From: Cyanoderma ruficeps
Taxonomy: Eukaryota; Chordata; Aves; Passeriformes; Timaliidae
DNA: 64,000 nucleotides
Direction: 5' to 3'
Assembly (NCBI GenBank): GCA_008694505.1
Contig: VZDJ01007747.1
Location: 7,162,399-7,226,398, forward strand
The notes below the pieces were generated by a model. That model was not told where the DNA came from and made no database searches. It saw nothing but the letters and a program-made list of their open reading frames with translations. How positions within the stretch are numbered: the first letter of the stretch is position 1; each line of letters starts with the position of its first letter. Below, piece after piece: positions 11,479-22,020 of this stretch. The translations under genes were made by a program, and so were the position numbers.

Positions 11479-11784
11479 CAAGAAAAGAGGGTCGATACCG
11501 GGAACCACCTCCAACTCCTCCTGGTTATGTAGGAATACCTATTGCTGAGTTTGCAGAAGGTGGCTCCCATCCAACCAGGAAGCCTCCAGACTACAACATA
11601 GCACTTCAGAGGTCTAGAATGGTGGCACGGACATGTGAGACTCATGGGGCAGCAAGTCCACAGCAGCAGTCACACAGCCACTCAACTGGCAGGCCCGTGA
11701 ACAAACCTCAGTGGCATAAACCAAATGAGTCAGATCCACGTCTTTCTCACTATCCATCTCAAGGGTTTTCCACAGAGGAAGATG
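11479..11784 (+). CDS. RAPGEF2: RAPGEF2 coding exon (window exon 7), two PPxY motifs
   Basis: This 306-nt exon lies between TCCTGCAG and GTAAAT (11785), phase 1 on both sides. It encodes [19 protein letters not shown] and [20 protein letters not shown], then a Q/H/S-rich stretch and [19 protein letters not shown], ending STEED. It carries two PPxY motifs: PPGY at 11517-11528 and PPDY at 11583-11594. PPxY motifs bind WW domains, and RAPGEF2 (CNrasGEF) is a known NEDD4 substrate recruited through its PY motifs. The exon is a multiple of three, but skipping it would remove both motifs. The match to RAPGEF2 is firm, with the Q/S/H-rich middle the least conserved part. Confidence 0.97.
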
Positions 11785-12946
11785 GTAAATTTCTAGTTGT
11801 TAGATTTTGAGTGTGCTGCATGCAAAGCGGGTCAGTGCTTTCACAGACATAAAGCAAGTTGCACAAATATTGCTGTAATTTGAACTCTATTTCATTTCAA
11901 AACTTGCTATTTGTTAACTTTTTGGAAGGGAAGGAATTCAATTCCTCCTAAATAAATTTAAAATTTGGAACGTAGGTCCACCTAAATCTTGATCAACCAA
12001 GCAGTTGGCTTAGGCAGCTTCTCTGAAGTTGCCTATGTTCACCTTCTACAGCCCTGCCTGCCATGATTTTCCACATTAGCCATGTATTTAATGATCAGAA
12101 AAGTATCCTGGTTTAGAGAATAGTTGCCCATCCACCCCGTAGAGTAGCATTGCTCAGGTTTATTTGGAGAGTCGCTCACATTCTACCTGAAACTCTTTGC
12201 ACTGTGGACATTGAGTCTTCCACTCCAGCTGTTTCACGTGATGAGCCCACTGCTGTCTTGCCTACTTTGCCTGATCCAAGTGTGTCTAAATCTTTGTGCT
12301 TTAACTCAACTGTGATGCTTTTCCACAGAGAGCAAGTATAGCTGGATTGCAGCTTTAGGTCCTCAAAACTTAGGCAGGGTGGTGTCGAAATCACTCACTT
12401 GAATGCTTTGTGTTGCCTAATGGTAGACTAATATTCCCCTTCTCCCTCTAACTGCTTTAGTTACTGAGGTTTTGGGTGCAGGATGAACTTTGCAGTTGAA
12501 CATGACGGGGAAAAAAAATGTAGTCTACCATAACTGAATTGCATCAAACTTTGAGAGTTACCATGACAGAGAATTTTAATTGTTTCTGCTGTTGATAACT
12601 GATACATTGAGGATATATTTGGAGAGAAATGTCAGATGCCTTTCTGAAGCTATTAGATATCTAAGAATATCTGTTGTGTTCCTTGGGATGAATAACTGCA
12701 TCTAGCTCAGTTAAAGCAATTGTCTTATTTTCTTCAAGATCAAAACTCCAAAGGAGTATGTCTCATGAGACCTGAAATGTACTGAAATTTAGATTGTTTT
12801 AGAGTATATATACTTACACGGTGAAATGGAGAACACATGAGTACAATACACACAGTTGTTACTGTATGCACAGCTTGTTTCATTCAGTAGCAGTCTTGTT
12901 CTTTATGAACTAAATTCTATTTTCCTTTATCCTGTTATGTTTGCAG
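11785..12946 (+). other. RAPGEF2: RAPGEF2 last intron, phase 1
   Basis: Intron of about 1.2 kb from GTAAAT to a T-rich tract and TTTGCAG. Nothing else is recognised. Confidence 0.88.
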
Positions 12947-12972
12947 AAGATGAACAAGTCTCTGCTGTCTAA
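12947..12972 (+). CDS. RAPGEF2: RAPGEF2 terminal coding exon with stop; PDZ-ligand C-terminus
   Basis: The coding part of the last exon is 26 nt. The G carried from 11784 plus AA gives Glu, followed by D-E-Q-V-S-A-V and TAA (12970-12972). The C-terminal Ser-Ala-Val fits a class I PDZ-binding motif (S/T-x-hydrophobic). RAPGEF2 has a PDZ domain of its own upstream and is known to contact PDZ scaffolds; which partner uses this tail is not visible here. The frame is consistent from the first to the last exon of the window (1,705 coding nt; one base, then 567 codons plus the stop). Confidence 0.97.
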
Positions 12973-13582
12973 GACTTGGGCTTTTCTGGATCCAGAGTGA
13001 GCCACCTTAAAGGAGAGCACAAGAAGACGTCCCTAGAATAGGAGCCTTGGAACTATGATCAAAGGATGGTGGACCTATTTGCCTCCTTCCCTGCCTTAAA
13101 GCAGCATGGGGCTTCTTCCTCTGCCCCTCCCCCTTCTGTCCCCTCTCCCCTTGCATGTGAAATACTGTGAAGAAATCGCCCTGGCACTTTTCAAACTGTG
13201 TTGCTTGAAATGCACAGTGCAGCAATCTCCAAGCTACCACTGTCGCTGTCTGCCACATCACACAGTATCATTCCAAATTCCAAGATCATCACATCAGGAT
13301 GACTAACTCTGGCTGCACTTCCCAATGCCTGGAAGGGTTTTTTTAAATCTTCCTTTTAGATTTTAATCACAATCCTAGCACTTAGTCTCATTGGGATAAT
13401 GAGATAAGTTAGTTGTCAAATTACATTTGGCCTTTAACCTACAAAGAGAAAATTGCTTTGAGATCCTTCGAGGAGGCAGTGCTTATTTGCTTGTTTACAA
13501 TGCCTTTGTTACAATTTTGTATGTTTGCATTTGGGAGATCAAATAGTGCATCTGAATAGTAATTACAGTATTATTTCACACC

Positions 13583-13590
13583 TGTAAATA
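13583..13590 (+). promoter_or_regulatory. Candidate Pumilio response element
   Basis: TGTAAATA matches the TGTANATA consensus in the 3'UTR. An 8-mer of this kind arises often by chance in AT-rich sequence. Confidence 0.3.
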
Positions 13591-13968
13591 GGGTTGCCAG
13601 CCTGAGCTCCTGGAATAATATTGCTATCACATGGCTGAGCAGGGCAGAAGGGAAGGCAGAGGTTGCAGGATGCAGCCTTTCCTTGAATACCTGGCTTTGC
13701 ACTTAATGTGCCCCACCCTGGAATCTTGAAGAGTTTGTAAATGTTAGTGTTAATGGCATCCTCATCCGGGTCTGGTGTAAATGCAGAAACACAGTGCTCA
13801 CAACTGGTCAGTGATGGAAGAGGACACGGTGTGTGTCTCATACCTGTACCTTGTGGAATACAGGGTGGCATGCAAAAAAAACCCGTGTCCCATTGCAATA
13901 AGACAGATGGCAACCCCACCATTAAGTTATATACCTTTTTTTTTAAAACTATATAGTAGTTATATTAA

Positions 13969-13974
13969 AATAAA
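13969..13974 (+). terminator. RAPGEF2: Proximal poly(A) signal candidate
   Basis: AATAAA lies about 1 kb into the 3'UTR, preceded by T-rich sequence. It would give a shorter 3'UTR lacking the distal Pumilio-like site. Confidence 0.45.
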
Positions 13975-14845
13975 AATTAACTGGATAACACTGCAGTGAA
14001 GGCAAGTTGGGATGTCACAGCTCGTGTCAGCTGTTAACACTGATCTAATAACCTCCATCTGTTGACTTGGACATTAGGGGATAATCGAACCTTTAAGTAA
14101 AAAAAAAAAGAATAACACATTTAGATTTGCCAGCCTTTGCAATGCAGAAATAGTCACAACTGTTAATGGCTTCATGGAACACTGCATGTGTAGAGAAGGC
14201 CAATGTGTAGCAACCACCTGCTCACAGCTGCTATTAACCCTATAATGACTGAAATGACCCTCCCCTCTATTTTTGTGTTGTTTTTGCACAGACTCCGGAG
14301 AAGTGAAGGCTGCCAATCCGAGTAGTACTCAAATGTGAGGAACTGCTGGTCTTGGATTTTTTTTTTTTTTTGCCATTGAACTCAGCTGATCATATTGATC
14401 AGTAGATAAACGTAAATAGCTTCAACTTTTAAAGATCAAATTGCAGTGTTTTTTCACTGTATCAAACAAATGTCAGTGCTTTATTTAATTCTCTCTCCAG
14501 TAATCATAGCTTTTGTCTATTTGCTTATATATCACATTGTCAATTATGCATTTGTAATTTTACATGTAATATGCATTATTTGCCAGTTTTATTCTCAAGG
14601 CTATGGACCTCATGTGCATATAGAAATACAAAATCCTAGCTCTATCACAAGTTGCACAAATGTTATATAAGCATTAAGTAATTGTAGACCATAGGACTGC
14701 TAATCTCAGTTAGCTCTGTGATGTCAAGTGCAGAATGTACAATTAACTGGTGATTTCCTCATACTTTTGATACTACTTGTACCTGTATGTCTTTTAGAAA
14801 GACATTGGTGGAGTCTGTATCCTTTTGTATTTTTAATACAATAAT

Positions 14846-14853
14846 TGTACATA
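14846..14853 (+). promoter_or_regulatory. Candidate Pumilio response element
   Basis: TGTACATA is a canonical TGTANATA match about 85 bp before the distal poly(A) signals. The distance and 3'UTR location are favourable, but occupancy is unproven. Confidence 0.35.
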
Positions 14854-14929
14854 TTGGTTATATTTTTGTTGAAAATGGTAGAAATGTACTATGTTTATGC
14901 TTCTACATCCAGTTTGTATGAAGCTGGAA

Positions 14930-14939
14930 AATAAATAAA
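14930..14939 (+). terminator. RAPGEF2: Distal poly(A) signals of RAPGEF2
   Basis: Two overlapping AATAAA hexamers (14930-14935 and 14934-14939) lie just after a TGTA element of the kind bound by CFIm. Cleavage is expected about 10-30 bases downstream. This is the strongest 3'-end candidate after the stop codon. Confidence 0.75.
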
Positions 14940-14959
14940 TATAACATTAATGAAGTCCA

Positions 14960-15911
14960 TATTGATTCTTATGCATTTTACATGTTCCACATACTTGAAC
15001 AAATTTATGAAAAGATTTTACTTCTCTGTGTATTAATATTAAAGGGACATTGCCAAGTGATGTGGGCAAACCACCGGTGTGGAGTTTTTCTTAATATACA
15101 GTTGTGCTGCTGAGAATTTTTGAAAACTTTGGTGTGTGTACTGCTGAATGAGAATGACTGATACCATGAGCATCCCCAGCAGAAACATTTGAGATGCCAA
15201 AAAAGGTATGGGATTAGGTGTATGTAGAATGTAAACAGTTTTAAAGGTAAGATTATGTTGATTTTGTACTCTGAATAGCGTGAAATAAGGAATGTATGTT
15301 TTAACATGTGGGTAGGGAGAAGTATGGAAGGTGATCCATTTGAGTTTTTACCTGACAAGGTATTCCAAATCATATCACCCAATAGCATCCCCAGTAATTA
15401 AAGCTGATGTTAATTCAGTGTTAAACCTGTAGATTTTATTTTTTCCCCAGAGGCTAGATTCTTTATTTCCAATGGTATGCAAAAGACTGGTTTAAAATGG
15501 TACTGCTAAAGCCATAAACAGCCATATCCTGTTTAGCTTTGAAATGCCTGGCAGGTGGCATTTCCAAGTCTAAAATTAGTTCCATGCAAAGAGAAGCAAC
15601 AAAATGCTGTCTAGATTTAAGTCTTCCTATCATGGCTCTAGAAATTATCTACACTTAGAATTATTACGAAAGCTAAAAATCACTGAAAACATAGGACTTG
15701 AAAATACTGTGTTTTTATTGCTGTGATCTCTAGCACTGTAATGAAAGAAATTACAGAGATTTAGATTTGTGTGGTGTGAGTGGTACTACTCTCTGTAAAT
15801 CTGTGGCTAATACTTGTTGGGTACATTTCAATGAGCTAAAAATTGAAATTTGTTTTTACATTAGTAGAATGAACACACAGTTTTACATATTTTACCTGCA
15901 AGATTGTCCTC
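14960..15911. other. Intergenic, nothing recognised
   Basis: AT-rich sequence between the RAPGEF2 3' end and the first solo LTR. A 127-codon minus-strand open frame (15005-15388) has no recognisable domain. Confidence 0.7.
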
Positions 15912-15917
15912 CAGTAG
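15912..15917. repeat. Target-site duplication, left copy (CAGTAG)
   Basis: Exact 6-bp match to 16522-16527 on the far side of the solo LTR. Confidence 0.88.
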
Positions 15918-16521
15918 TGTAAGAACATCTGTGGACGGCAGGGAGAGGGAACTCTGCAGACATCAGACATTCTAAGAGACAACACGTGGTTTTATTGCAA
16001 GGGTCGTGGGTAAAAAGGGCCTTGCCTTCAGCTACCAGCCTCGGCTGAAGGGAAGCCCCGAAGAGAGAGGGAGAGTAGGAGGTAAGAGCGGTGGCAGGGG
16101 TGAGCGGTAAGGTAAGAGAGAGAGGACCTTGTTACAATATATAATGTTTCCTTTTGTGTTGAATACTCTAATTTACAGTGACCAACCTGCACAAGATACA
16201 AAACCTACACTTTGCATACAGCCAATGAGAACTGCTATATTACCATATCACTCTGTATTCTAAACTCTACACTCTGTATTCTAAACTCTAAAGGCTACTC
16301 TCTTATCTGTCTTTTCCTTGATACCTTGGCAGGGCTACTCCCTTGAGTTCTTCTGTTTGCTATCACTCAACCCATCCCTAGCTAATCACCATCTTCCTGC
16401 CTGCCATGATTACATATCAAAGCTTGCTTTCATTTCTATTTCACTCACAGGTTTTATATTTTTAGTATTTCTTGCCAGACAATCATATTTGTAAGCTTTT
16501 CCTGTCTCATCTTTCCCAACA
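15918..16521 (-). mobile_element. Solo LTR, ERVK/ERV2-like (6-bp target duplication)
   Basis: This 604-bp block begins TG and ends CA and is flanked by a perfect 6-bp duplication, CAGTAG, at 15912-15917 and 16522-16527. Orientation is minus. Read on that strand it starts TGTTGGGAAAG and carries an AATAAA (TTTATT at 15991-15996 on the + strand) about 78 bp before its end, as expected for the R/U5 part of an LTR. An AT-rich TATA-like stretch lies near 16136-16145. A 6-bp duplication is typical of betaretrovirus-like (ERVK) integration. No internal gag/pol/env lies beside it, so it is a solo LTR left by recombination. The class call is inferred from duplication length and general look. Confidence 0.88.
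16249..16290. repeat. Perfect 21-bp tandem duplication inside the LTR
   Basis: The 21 bases at 16249-16269 (starting CACTCTGTATT) are repeated exactly at 16270-16290. It lies in the U3 part of the minus-strand LTR, where short enhancer-like duplications are common in retroviral LTRs. Confidence 0.93.
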
Positions 16522-16527
16522 CAGTAG
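16522..16527. repeat. Target-site duplication, right copy (CAGTAG)
   Basis: Exact 6-bp match to 15912-15917. Confidence 0.88.
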
Positions 16528-17067
16528 TACTAAAGGCACAGTGATAGGCAAATAATTCCTCTTAACAGCTTGCGGGGTATTTGCGCACTTGTCAATTTTT
16601 TCTCTGTGCTTGATATATTACTGAATTACACAGCACTCCCTATCTTCCTGTTTATGCCTCCTTACTGTAATTACTATTTTTAGAACACATTATGTAAAGA
16701 CATCTTCAACATAGCATCCAATACACATAGCTTAATTCATTATGGAGTGGATGATAAATAACACATCACACAGAAACTGATTCAATAGAAGTAAAGGCCT
16801 TGGTGTGACATTTGAAACAGGTTTGGTAGTTGTAGTACGTGTAATACGAATTTTGTACTTACTGAGTGGATGCACAAGATGCAGACAAATACATACCAAT
16901 TGCTGGGATTTAGTGTTACATTCACCAGAATGGAAAGGAACACTGAAATCTAAGGATTTTTTGGTGTCGTTTGAAGTAATGTCATTCAGTTATCTGTGGT
17001 GGTGCATTTTGGGTTTTACCAGTTTTCTGTATGCATCTGTTCTATGTTTTATACTGGTTTTGTATAA
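16528..17067. other. Intergenic, nothing recognised
   Basis: About 540 bp of AT-rich DNA between two unrelated solo LTRs. An 89-codon open frame at 16805-17074 shows no family resemblance. Confidence 0.7.
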
Positions 17068-17071
17068 GTTA
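17068..17071. repeat. Target-site duplication, left copy (GTTA)
   Basis: Matches 17617-17620 at the other LTR end. Only four bases, so the LTR termini (TG...CA) carry most of the weight. Confidence 0.75.
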
Positions 17072-17616
17072 TGATGGTTTGTCCCATGTACCCCCATGTT
17101 AAACCCTTCTTGGTTTCCCCCGAGTGATTGTCAGGTGTCAATCACAATTATGGGTCCTGTCCATCCCCTTACAGCCCCCCCCCGATGTCTAGAAGTTTCT
17201 AGTGAGGACATTGAGGGATTGGGCAGGGTCCCTGTTCTCCCCTCCCTTGATTTATGGATTTGTTCTATTGACTGTCCTTCATGTTCTGGGTCACTCCCTT
17301 CACCCTTTGGATTGATTCCAAGGATTCCCCTTCCCATTTCTCCACCCCCATACTTAAGGTGCTGTACAGAGAGGACAGCCAGCTTTGGCAGGCTGACTCT
17401 CTGGGTGTGAAGGAGTTCTGCATGGACTTAATAAAACCCAGCTGAAGTCCCCCACCAGAATCCATCCCTTTATTCCTTCACCACTGTTGACACTTCTGTG
17501 GGCAAGGACCCACAGGATCGGGGGTGTATCACAGCATACGGAACCATACCATTACTGCGGCTCCGGTGCCAGGGCTAGCTGGGACACGGGTCCGAGAGAT
17601 GCACCGGACTACCACA
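17072..17616 (+). mobile_element. Solo LTR, ERV1/gamma-like (4-bp target duplication)
   Basis: This 545-bp block starts TGATGGTTTGTCCCATG and ends CTACCACA, with GTTA on both sides (17068-17071 and 17617-17620). A poly(A) signal AATAAA lies at 17430-17435, followed by about 180 bp of U5-like sequence. A 4-bp duplication is typical of gammaretrovirus-like (ERV1) integration. There is no internal retroviral coding sequence next to it. Open frames within it on both strands reflect its GC-rich composition. Class is inferred. Confidence 0.83.
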
Positions 17617-17620
17617 GTTA
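17617..17620. repeat. Target-site duplication, right copy (GTTA)
   Basis: Matches 17068-17071. Confidence 0.75.
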
Positions 17621-20600
17621 GCTATTTTCTTTTATGGCTGGTTTTTTTTTACTGAAACTGAGGCAGAGGCTACTACTCCTTTGCACATTGGAGTCCGTAA
17701 AAATCTGTAAAAGCTGAAGTATTGAAGGTACTGCTTTAATGGATTCATCTTGGTCATTTAGAGAAGCATGCATGTTTTACATCTGTAAATCTGAGACTCG
17801 AGTATTTGATCAACCTAAGGTGAGGAGCAGGTTTTGTTTTAAAAAAGAAACAAACCCAAAAGCTCTCTATTTTCATCAAGACTAGGAAGAAATGCAATAG
17901 ATTTCCAGGCAGTCTCATATGAATTGTTGCATAGTTGAAACAAAATCTACTCTAGAGATTTCAAGTAATGATTTAATTGCAAGTATTAATATTTATGTAT
18001 TCCTTGATGTGGAATGAAACATTAAAAATACTTTTGTGAATAAAGCCTATGTAGCAGCAACAGCCTCTCTAACATAAATTAAATAACACAGATTCATTCA
18101 AGAAGATATGAACATTGTTAAAATTACTCTGAAAATTGACCCCCTCAGGAGACAGCAGCCATGTGAGATTATTATTATAATCTAGATTGTTCTTTGAGTA
18201 AGCTTTACAGTCTTGTCTCTAAAAATGGCATGCTTTGAGAGAAGGCTGGGAGTGAAAGTAGTTTTATTGCTGATGTAAGGTAGAATTAGTTACTTTCTGT
18301 TTTCCACTGAAAATGTGATAAATGAAAATTTAGAGTTTTTACTAGAATATGAAAACATTTTAAGTTCTCTCTTGCTTATATGTGGTGAGTATGTAGGAAT
18401 TGGTTGAAGATATCCAACTGCTCACAACCATCAACAGCATAATCTTAAACTATTCTGATTTGATTTCCCTGGGATTAAATTTTTAGTCTACACACCTGCA
18501 CAGAGACAGCATTCTCTGTAGAGAAATGGGTCTTGCCTCTCCGTGTCAAAAGTCAAGTTTGTGTTAAGTAGAAGTGCTGGCTTCTCCTTAAGACTCGTAG
18601 CTCCTTCAGCTTTTTACTTGGTGGCTTGACATGCTCAGTCTTCTCTTTCAGTTTGGAGAATTAATTTGGATTTTCTTTCTTTATTCAGCTGATTCCTAAG
18701 GGCGCAGTTTTTGGCCTAGGTAGTCTAATGTCTGAAAGGAGGATTATTTTCTTTGCAGCACTGTTGCCCTTGCTGGCAATTAATTCCTTATATATGTATG
18801 AACATAAAACCATTTTTTATATATTTATTTATTTATTTATTTATATTTATATGTGTGTATGTATAGGGAAAAACCCATTCTATACTATTGCAGCATCCAC
18901 TTTTTTGGCTAGGATGTCTGCACTGGAAAAGAAGCCAGTGCAGCATTAAAGTAATTTTTTTCAGTGAAATTTACACTGGAGTAGTGATGTTTAAAATGTT
19001 TAAAATGTTTTCTCAGTAACCACCAAACTATTTTGACATGCAGTTGTTATCTCCTAGCTCCAGGAAAAAATTGCCACTTGTGCCAGTAGGTTTGGCAGAG
19101 ATTAATTGCCTAGGTGCTGTGTTCAATAGGTTTTGAGGCTTTTCTCATAACTAGAGAAATATGAGTAGTTTTTAACTAATTTGACAGTTTGTGTAACAAG
19201 TAAGACACTCTGCACTGTGGCTTTCTCAGAGAAGGTAGACTGAGGCCCAGGATGGCTTTTCTGCCTTGGTGTCTTAGGTCAGAGTCCAAGTAAAACACAG
19301 GAAATTGCACTAATAAAAAGCAACCTTCCACATTGAGGCCCTACTTCCAACATCAGCACAGAACTGGATTTGTTCTGGGGAACCCTCATACAGCCTTGAT
19401 ACATGTTTTGCTCTTAAGAGATAGCGCTGTTGCTGCATTTCTTGCTTGGGAGACTGATCCATTCCTCTGGTTTCAAAGGATAACGAGCCTCCATAGCTGG
19501 TTTATATGTGTATGTGATTTTTGCATTAAACATTCTTTCGGCTGAGTAGCTCTCTCCCCTTCTCCTCTCTTGTACCTATGCCTTACAGTGGCCATACATT
19601 CTTCCTATCTGTCCTGCCAGAATAAGTCAAACCTAAGTGGGACAGGTAGAATGGAAACTTCTGTAAGCACTCTGCATCTTGTGCAGTTTGTTTGGGGATT
19701 TTTGTTGTGTTTATTTGGTTGTTTCTGCTTTTTTTTTCTTTTAATGTAGTTGTCTAAAAAATCTGCTTAAAATGAAGCATGATATGCATCTTGATCTGAA
19801 TTTATTCTACTTTTGTCACTGTGATTATCATGTCATCATGTTCTCCTCTTACAATATTCTGATCTGTTGTCAGTCTCTTCCAGCACTGTACTCTCAAGCA
19901 TTTGTGCCATGATGATTATTGTTTATTATTAAGGTAATAATCTGATCATCAAGAACTCCAGCAGTAGTGCCTCTCCAAACTGATACTTCCATGTTTTACA
20001 GCACATAGTTTATTCCCTCCCATGTAGGTGGTTTATTTTACTCAATATTTCCTCTACCTTGCATTTTATTCCTTCCTGTATTTTATCCAGGATCTATAAA
20101 CAATTTTCTATTTTGAGATGTGTTCTCAAGGTTTTATTAGGTCAGTCTGATGTCTTGTTTTCTCATATGTTTATAATGCTTTAGTCCCCTGGTGTAGCTC
20201 CTCATGTGGCAGCTTCACCAGGTCTTGTTATTCAGTCTGTGGTATCAAAAACTAGCTATTTCAAAACTAGTAGCTACAGTACATAGCTATAGATGGATTA
20301 TTTCTGAGCTCTGTTCTTTCTTGGCCATATAGTGGCACTGCAGACTCATTTTGATTTCAAGGTATTTATTCAGTTGAAGAATCTTTGGCTTTTTGTGTTA
20401 ATGAAAAAGTCTAATTCAAATTGACTTCTGTCCATTTTGTTTTTTCTTCTCCATCCTCCAGTATACTAATTCTTCCTTTCCTTATTTTGGTTTGGGCTAA
20501 AGGATAGAGTCTAGGTTTTCCTGGTTACTCAAAAAATTTGGTTTGGTTTTATTTCTTACCATTGCTGATGACACATTCTGGACAGCGTTTGTACCTTTGA

Positions 20601-21853
20601 AATAAGTGAATATTTCACTCTAAGTGATGTTAGCAGAAAACTTGGCTGAAGAATTTTATTCAGGATCTAGTACGCTGCTTTGAGAAAGTCTGTGCCTTCT
20701 TAGCAGAGGAGAAAAAGCAAACCTGTCAAATGCAACTTCCAGGGAAACCTGAGGTCTGGTTTTCTGTAGCTCCCTGAGAGGAGGTAGTAGCACAGTGCAG
20801 TGTTTAGGCTGAACAGCCCTGAAACTGATAGAAGTCTTTCTGTCATTAAAGCTGAACATTAAAGTTTCTAAAGAAAGTTGAATTTTGCTTTATGTTCAAT
20901 TACTGTTGGCAAAATCGCTGAGGTTCCTGAGATTTTGCATGCTATGCCTTGGTCCATGTGAAGTTTATTTGGTAAGTCAGTCATTGTATTTATGAAAAGC
21001 TCATAACAGACTTCACCAAAATTCATGTTCATATGGCTTATGTATTTATTGCTCTTGAATATGATTCAACAATTCATTCATGTTTTAAGTGCTTTGTTGA
21101 CTACAAAAGGGTGCACTTTGCTGCTTCTCCTCTTCCCAGCACATACGTGCTTTTCCTCTTTCTCATGCCTCCCTTGTTGTTCTTTAGATGCCTAATTCTC
21201 CCTCCCTGTTAACCTCTTCCTGTTGCTTATATTAGCAGCTTTCTCACACAGCTTCTCTTTGCTCCTTTGTAGAACACAGCACCACCCATTTCCTTCCTCC
21301 CAAAGTGTTCTTTGTGCGTAGTCCTCAGAAACAATGGAAGGAGGCAGCACTTTTGTGCTCAGAAGGCTTGAAAGGAGTGTACCCAGACAGGACAAATTCA
21401 GACTCCAGTTCTTTGTCTGCATGCATATAGCCCTTTTCTCAACTGCTGCCTGAAAGCTGGATTGTTCATGTTTCTGTGTAGTGCCTATAATATATTCATA
21501 GCATAACTCTTACTTTGTTATGATCTGACGAATACGAAGTTTTGGGGTTTTATGTGGTGAAGTCTTTGTCAGATAGAAATGGAGTGTGATGGATGAAGGG
21601 AGTTGGGGAGGAGGGGAACTGAGGGAGCAGCTGTGGTTCTGGCCAGACTTCTCAAATGCAAACAGTGATCTTACAAGGCAGAGGGGTCTGTTGTATAATT
21701 GAAAAGGTCAATTTAGTCTATTATTTTTTTTGTAAATCAAATTTTTGATGCTTTTCATGTTTAACCAGTATGCATTCTCTACAAAAATAAGCTTCTTTAC
21801 AAAATACTGTTGAAGACCTGTACAGGACTGAACTACCTCCATGTTGTGTATTA
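17621..21853. other. Intergenic, no gene recognised
   Basis: About 4.2 kb of AT-rich DNA with only short chance open frames. The one clear local feature is a small ATTT microsatellite at about 18,819-18,862. Confidence 0.7.
18819..18862. repeat. (ATTT)n microsatellite with TG/TA tail
   Basis: Five or so successive ATTT units, then a TATATTTATATGTGTGTATG tail. Confidence 0.85.
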
Positions 21854-22020
21854 CAGGCTCCCCAGGGAAGTGGGCACAGCACCAAGCCTGCCAGAGTTCA
21901 AGAAGTGTTTGGGCAATTTTCTCAGGCACATGGTGTGACTCTGAGGGCTGTCCTGTGCAGGGGGAGGAGTTGAATTTTGATGATCATAGTGGTTCCATTC
22001 CAGCTTAGAATATTCTGTGG
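21854..22020 (+). mobile_element. CR1 LINE, 3' fragment
   Basis: The block starts CAGGCTCCCCAGGGAAGTGG, continues TTCAAGAAGTGTTTGGGCAA and TCTCAGGCACATGGTGTGAC, and ends near the GATGATC...TTCCA..ATATTCTGTGG tail of CR1. It is 5'-truncated, with only the last 165 bp or so. It belongs to the same CR1 type as the copy at 61.3-62.2 kb. Confidence 0.92.

Larger units (their letters stand above)
12973..14955 (+). other. RAPGEF2: RAPGEF2 3' untranslated region
   Basis: About 2 kb of non-coding sequence runs from the stop codon to the first strong tandem poly(A) signals. It has T-rich and ATTTA-containing stretches. It holds two sequences fitting the Pumilio site TGTANATA, at 13583-13590 and 14846-14853. 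A proximal AATAAA lies at 13969-13974. The 3' limit is inferred from the signals at 14930-14939. Short open frames inside it (for example 13741-13999 and 14446-14670) lack any family resemblance. Confidence 0.8.

Noticed and set aside
15918..17616. A provirus bounded by the two LTRs at 15.9 and 17.1 kb
   Set aside because: The LTRs are unrelated in sequence, point in opposite directions, each has its own target duplication, and only 0.5 kb without retroviral genes lies between them.
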